From assembly GCA_002404115.1 (NCBI GenBank), contig DHJB01000053.1, forward strand, positions 1-14,144: DNA of 14,144 bases. The letters are read 5' to 3'. Below the pieces are notes generated by a model that saw nothing but the letters and a program-made list of their open reading frames with translations, did not search any database and was not told the DNA's origin. Positions 13,714 to 14,144 of this stretch are shown one piece after another; positions within the stretch are counted from its first letter, which is position 1, and every line of letters starts with the position of its first letter. The translations under genes were made by a program, and so were the position numbers. This DNA is from Microbacteriaceae bacterium UBA4731. Its GTDB lineage: Bacteria > Actinomycetota > Actinomycetes > Actinomycetales > Microbacteriaceae.

Positions 13714-14144
13714 ATGACCGAGACCCCCACCACCCGCCCCGGCGACCAGACCCAGACCGCTGCCGAGCTCGCCCTCGAGTGGGCAGCAGACTCCCGCTGG
13801 GACGGCATCCGTCGTGACTACACCGCCGAAGACGTGATCGCCCTCCGCGGCACTGTCCGCGAGGAGCGCACACTCGCCCGCCGCGGCGCGGAGAAGCTCT
13901 ACGAACTCATCAACGAGAACGGCACCCCGGAGAACCCGGAATGGGTTCGTGCCCTCGGCGCCCTCACCGGCAACCAGGCCGTGCAGCAGGTACGCGCCGG
14001 CCTCAAGGCCATCTACCTCTCCGGCTGGCAGGTCGCGGCCGACGCGAACCTGTCCGGCCAGACCTACCCCGACCAGTCCCTCTACCCGGCGAACTCGGTG
14101 CCGGCCGTCGTGCGCCGCATCAACAACGCGCTGCTGCGCACGAA
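13714..14144 (+). CDS. aceA: Isocitrate lyase, N-terminal part
   Basis: This is the first enzyme of the glyoxylate shunt, splitting isocitrate to glyoxylate and succinate in the cytoplasm. The visible 143 residues of about 430 open with [20 protein letters not shown]. They include the family sequences [16 protein letters not shown] (about 26-41), [20 protein letters not shown] (about 81-100), [25 protein letters not shown] and [11 protein letters not shown]. The catalytic KKCGH loop would lie beyond the window. ATG 13714 has a GAGGAG ribosome site 7 bases upstream. The gene is divergent from the RamB-like regulator with two dyads between them, so repression during growth without acetate or fatty acids is expected. 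It would assimilate acetyl-CoA formed downstream of crotonyl-CoA. Identity is clear; the sequence is incomplete only because the window ends. Confidence 0.95.
   Translation, partial: MTETPTTRPGDQTQTAAELALEWAADSRWDGIRRDYTAEDVIALRGTVREERTLARRGAEKLYELINENGTPENPEWVRALGALTGNQAVQQVRAGLKAIYLSGWQVAADANLSGQTYPDQSLYPANSVPAVVRRINNALLRT

Overview
The window comes from a high-GC Gram-positive bacterium. Dense GTG/ATG-overlap operons, TAnnnT-type leaderless promoters and a RamB-like regulator divergent from isocitrate lyase all point to Actinomycetota. A member of Micrococcales/Microbacteriaceae is my best guess, but the genus cannot be fixed from sequence alone. No RNA gene, CRISPR array, insertion sequence or attachment site was seen, and no gene-free stretch exceeds 300 bases.

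Bases 1-6882 look like an amine and C4/C5-acid catabolic locus. On the minus strand lie an APC-family permease (cut by the window edge), a PatD-like aminoaldehyde dehydrogenase, a soluble Cache-domain protein and a GntR/FCD regulator whose 3' end overlaps the Cache gene. Divergent from the regulator is a plus-strand pair joined by a GTGA overlap: a class III CoA-transferase and a glutaryl-CoA dehydrogenase. A decayed C-terminal piece of a second aldehyde dehydrogenase follows them. One sequence, (C/A)AATCAT(C/G)CGR, occurs in front of the permease, the dehydrogenase and the regulator/CoA-transferase pair, and is a good candidate operator of the GntR protein. The reading that fits is uptake of an amine or amino acid, oxidation of an aminoaldehyde, and a glutarate to glutaryl-CoA to crotonyl-CoA branch. 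The Cache protein has no membrane segment but keeps the amine-contacting residues of amino-acid dCache sensors and lacks the carboxylate-binding Arg, so it may be a cytoplasmic amine sensor.

Bases 6992-10430 hold a tight three-gene cassette: circularly permuted ATP-grasp, alpha-E protein and transglutaminase-like protein. It starts at a probable leaderless promoter and ends at a UUCG hairpin. This gene trio is widespread and predicted to ligate or modify peptides, but its substrate is unknown.

Bases 10584-14144 hold, on the minus strand, a DAO-type FAD oxidoreductase of the gamma-glutamylputrescine-oxidase kind and a RamB-like regulator with a degenerate peptidase motif. The start of isocitrate lyase lies on the plus strand. 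The ramB-aceA intergenic region carries two perfect inverted repeats, one straddling the ramB start codon. The acetyl-CoA produced by the upstream pathways would be assimilated through the glyoxylate shunt, so the window is metabolically coherent.
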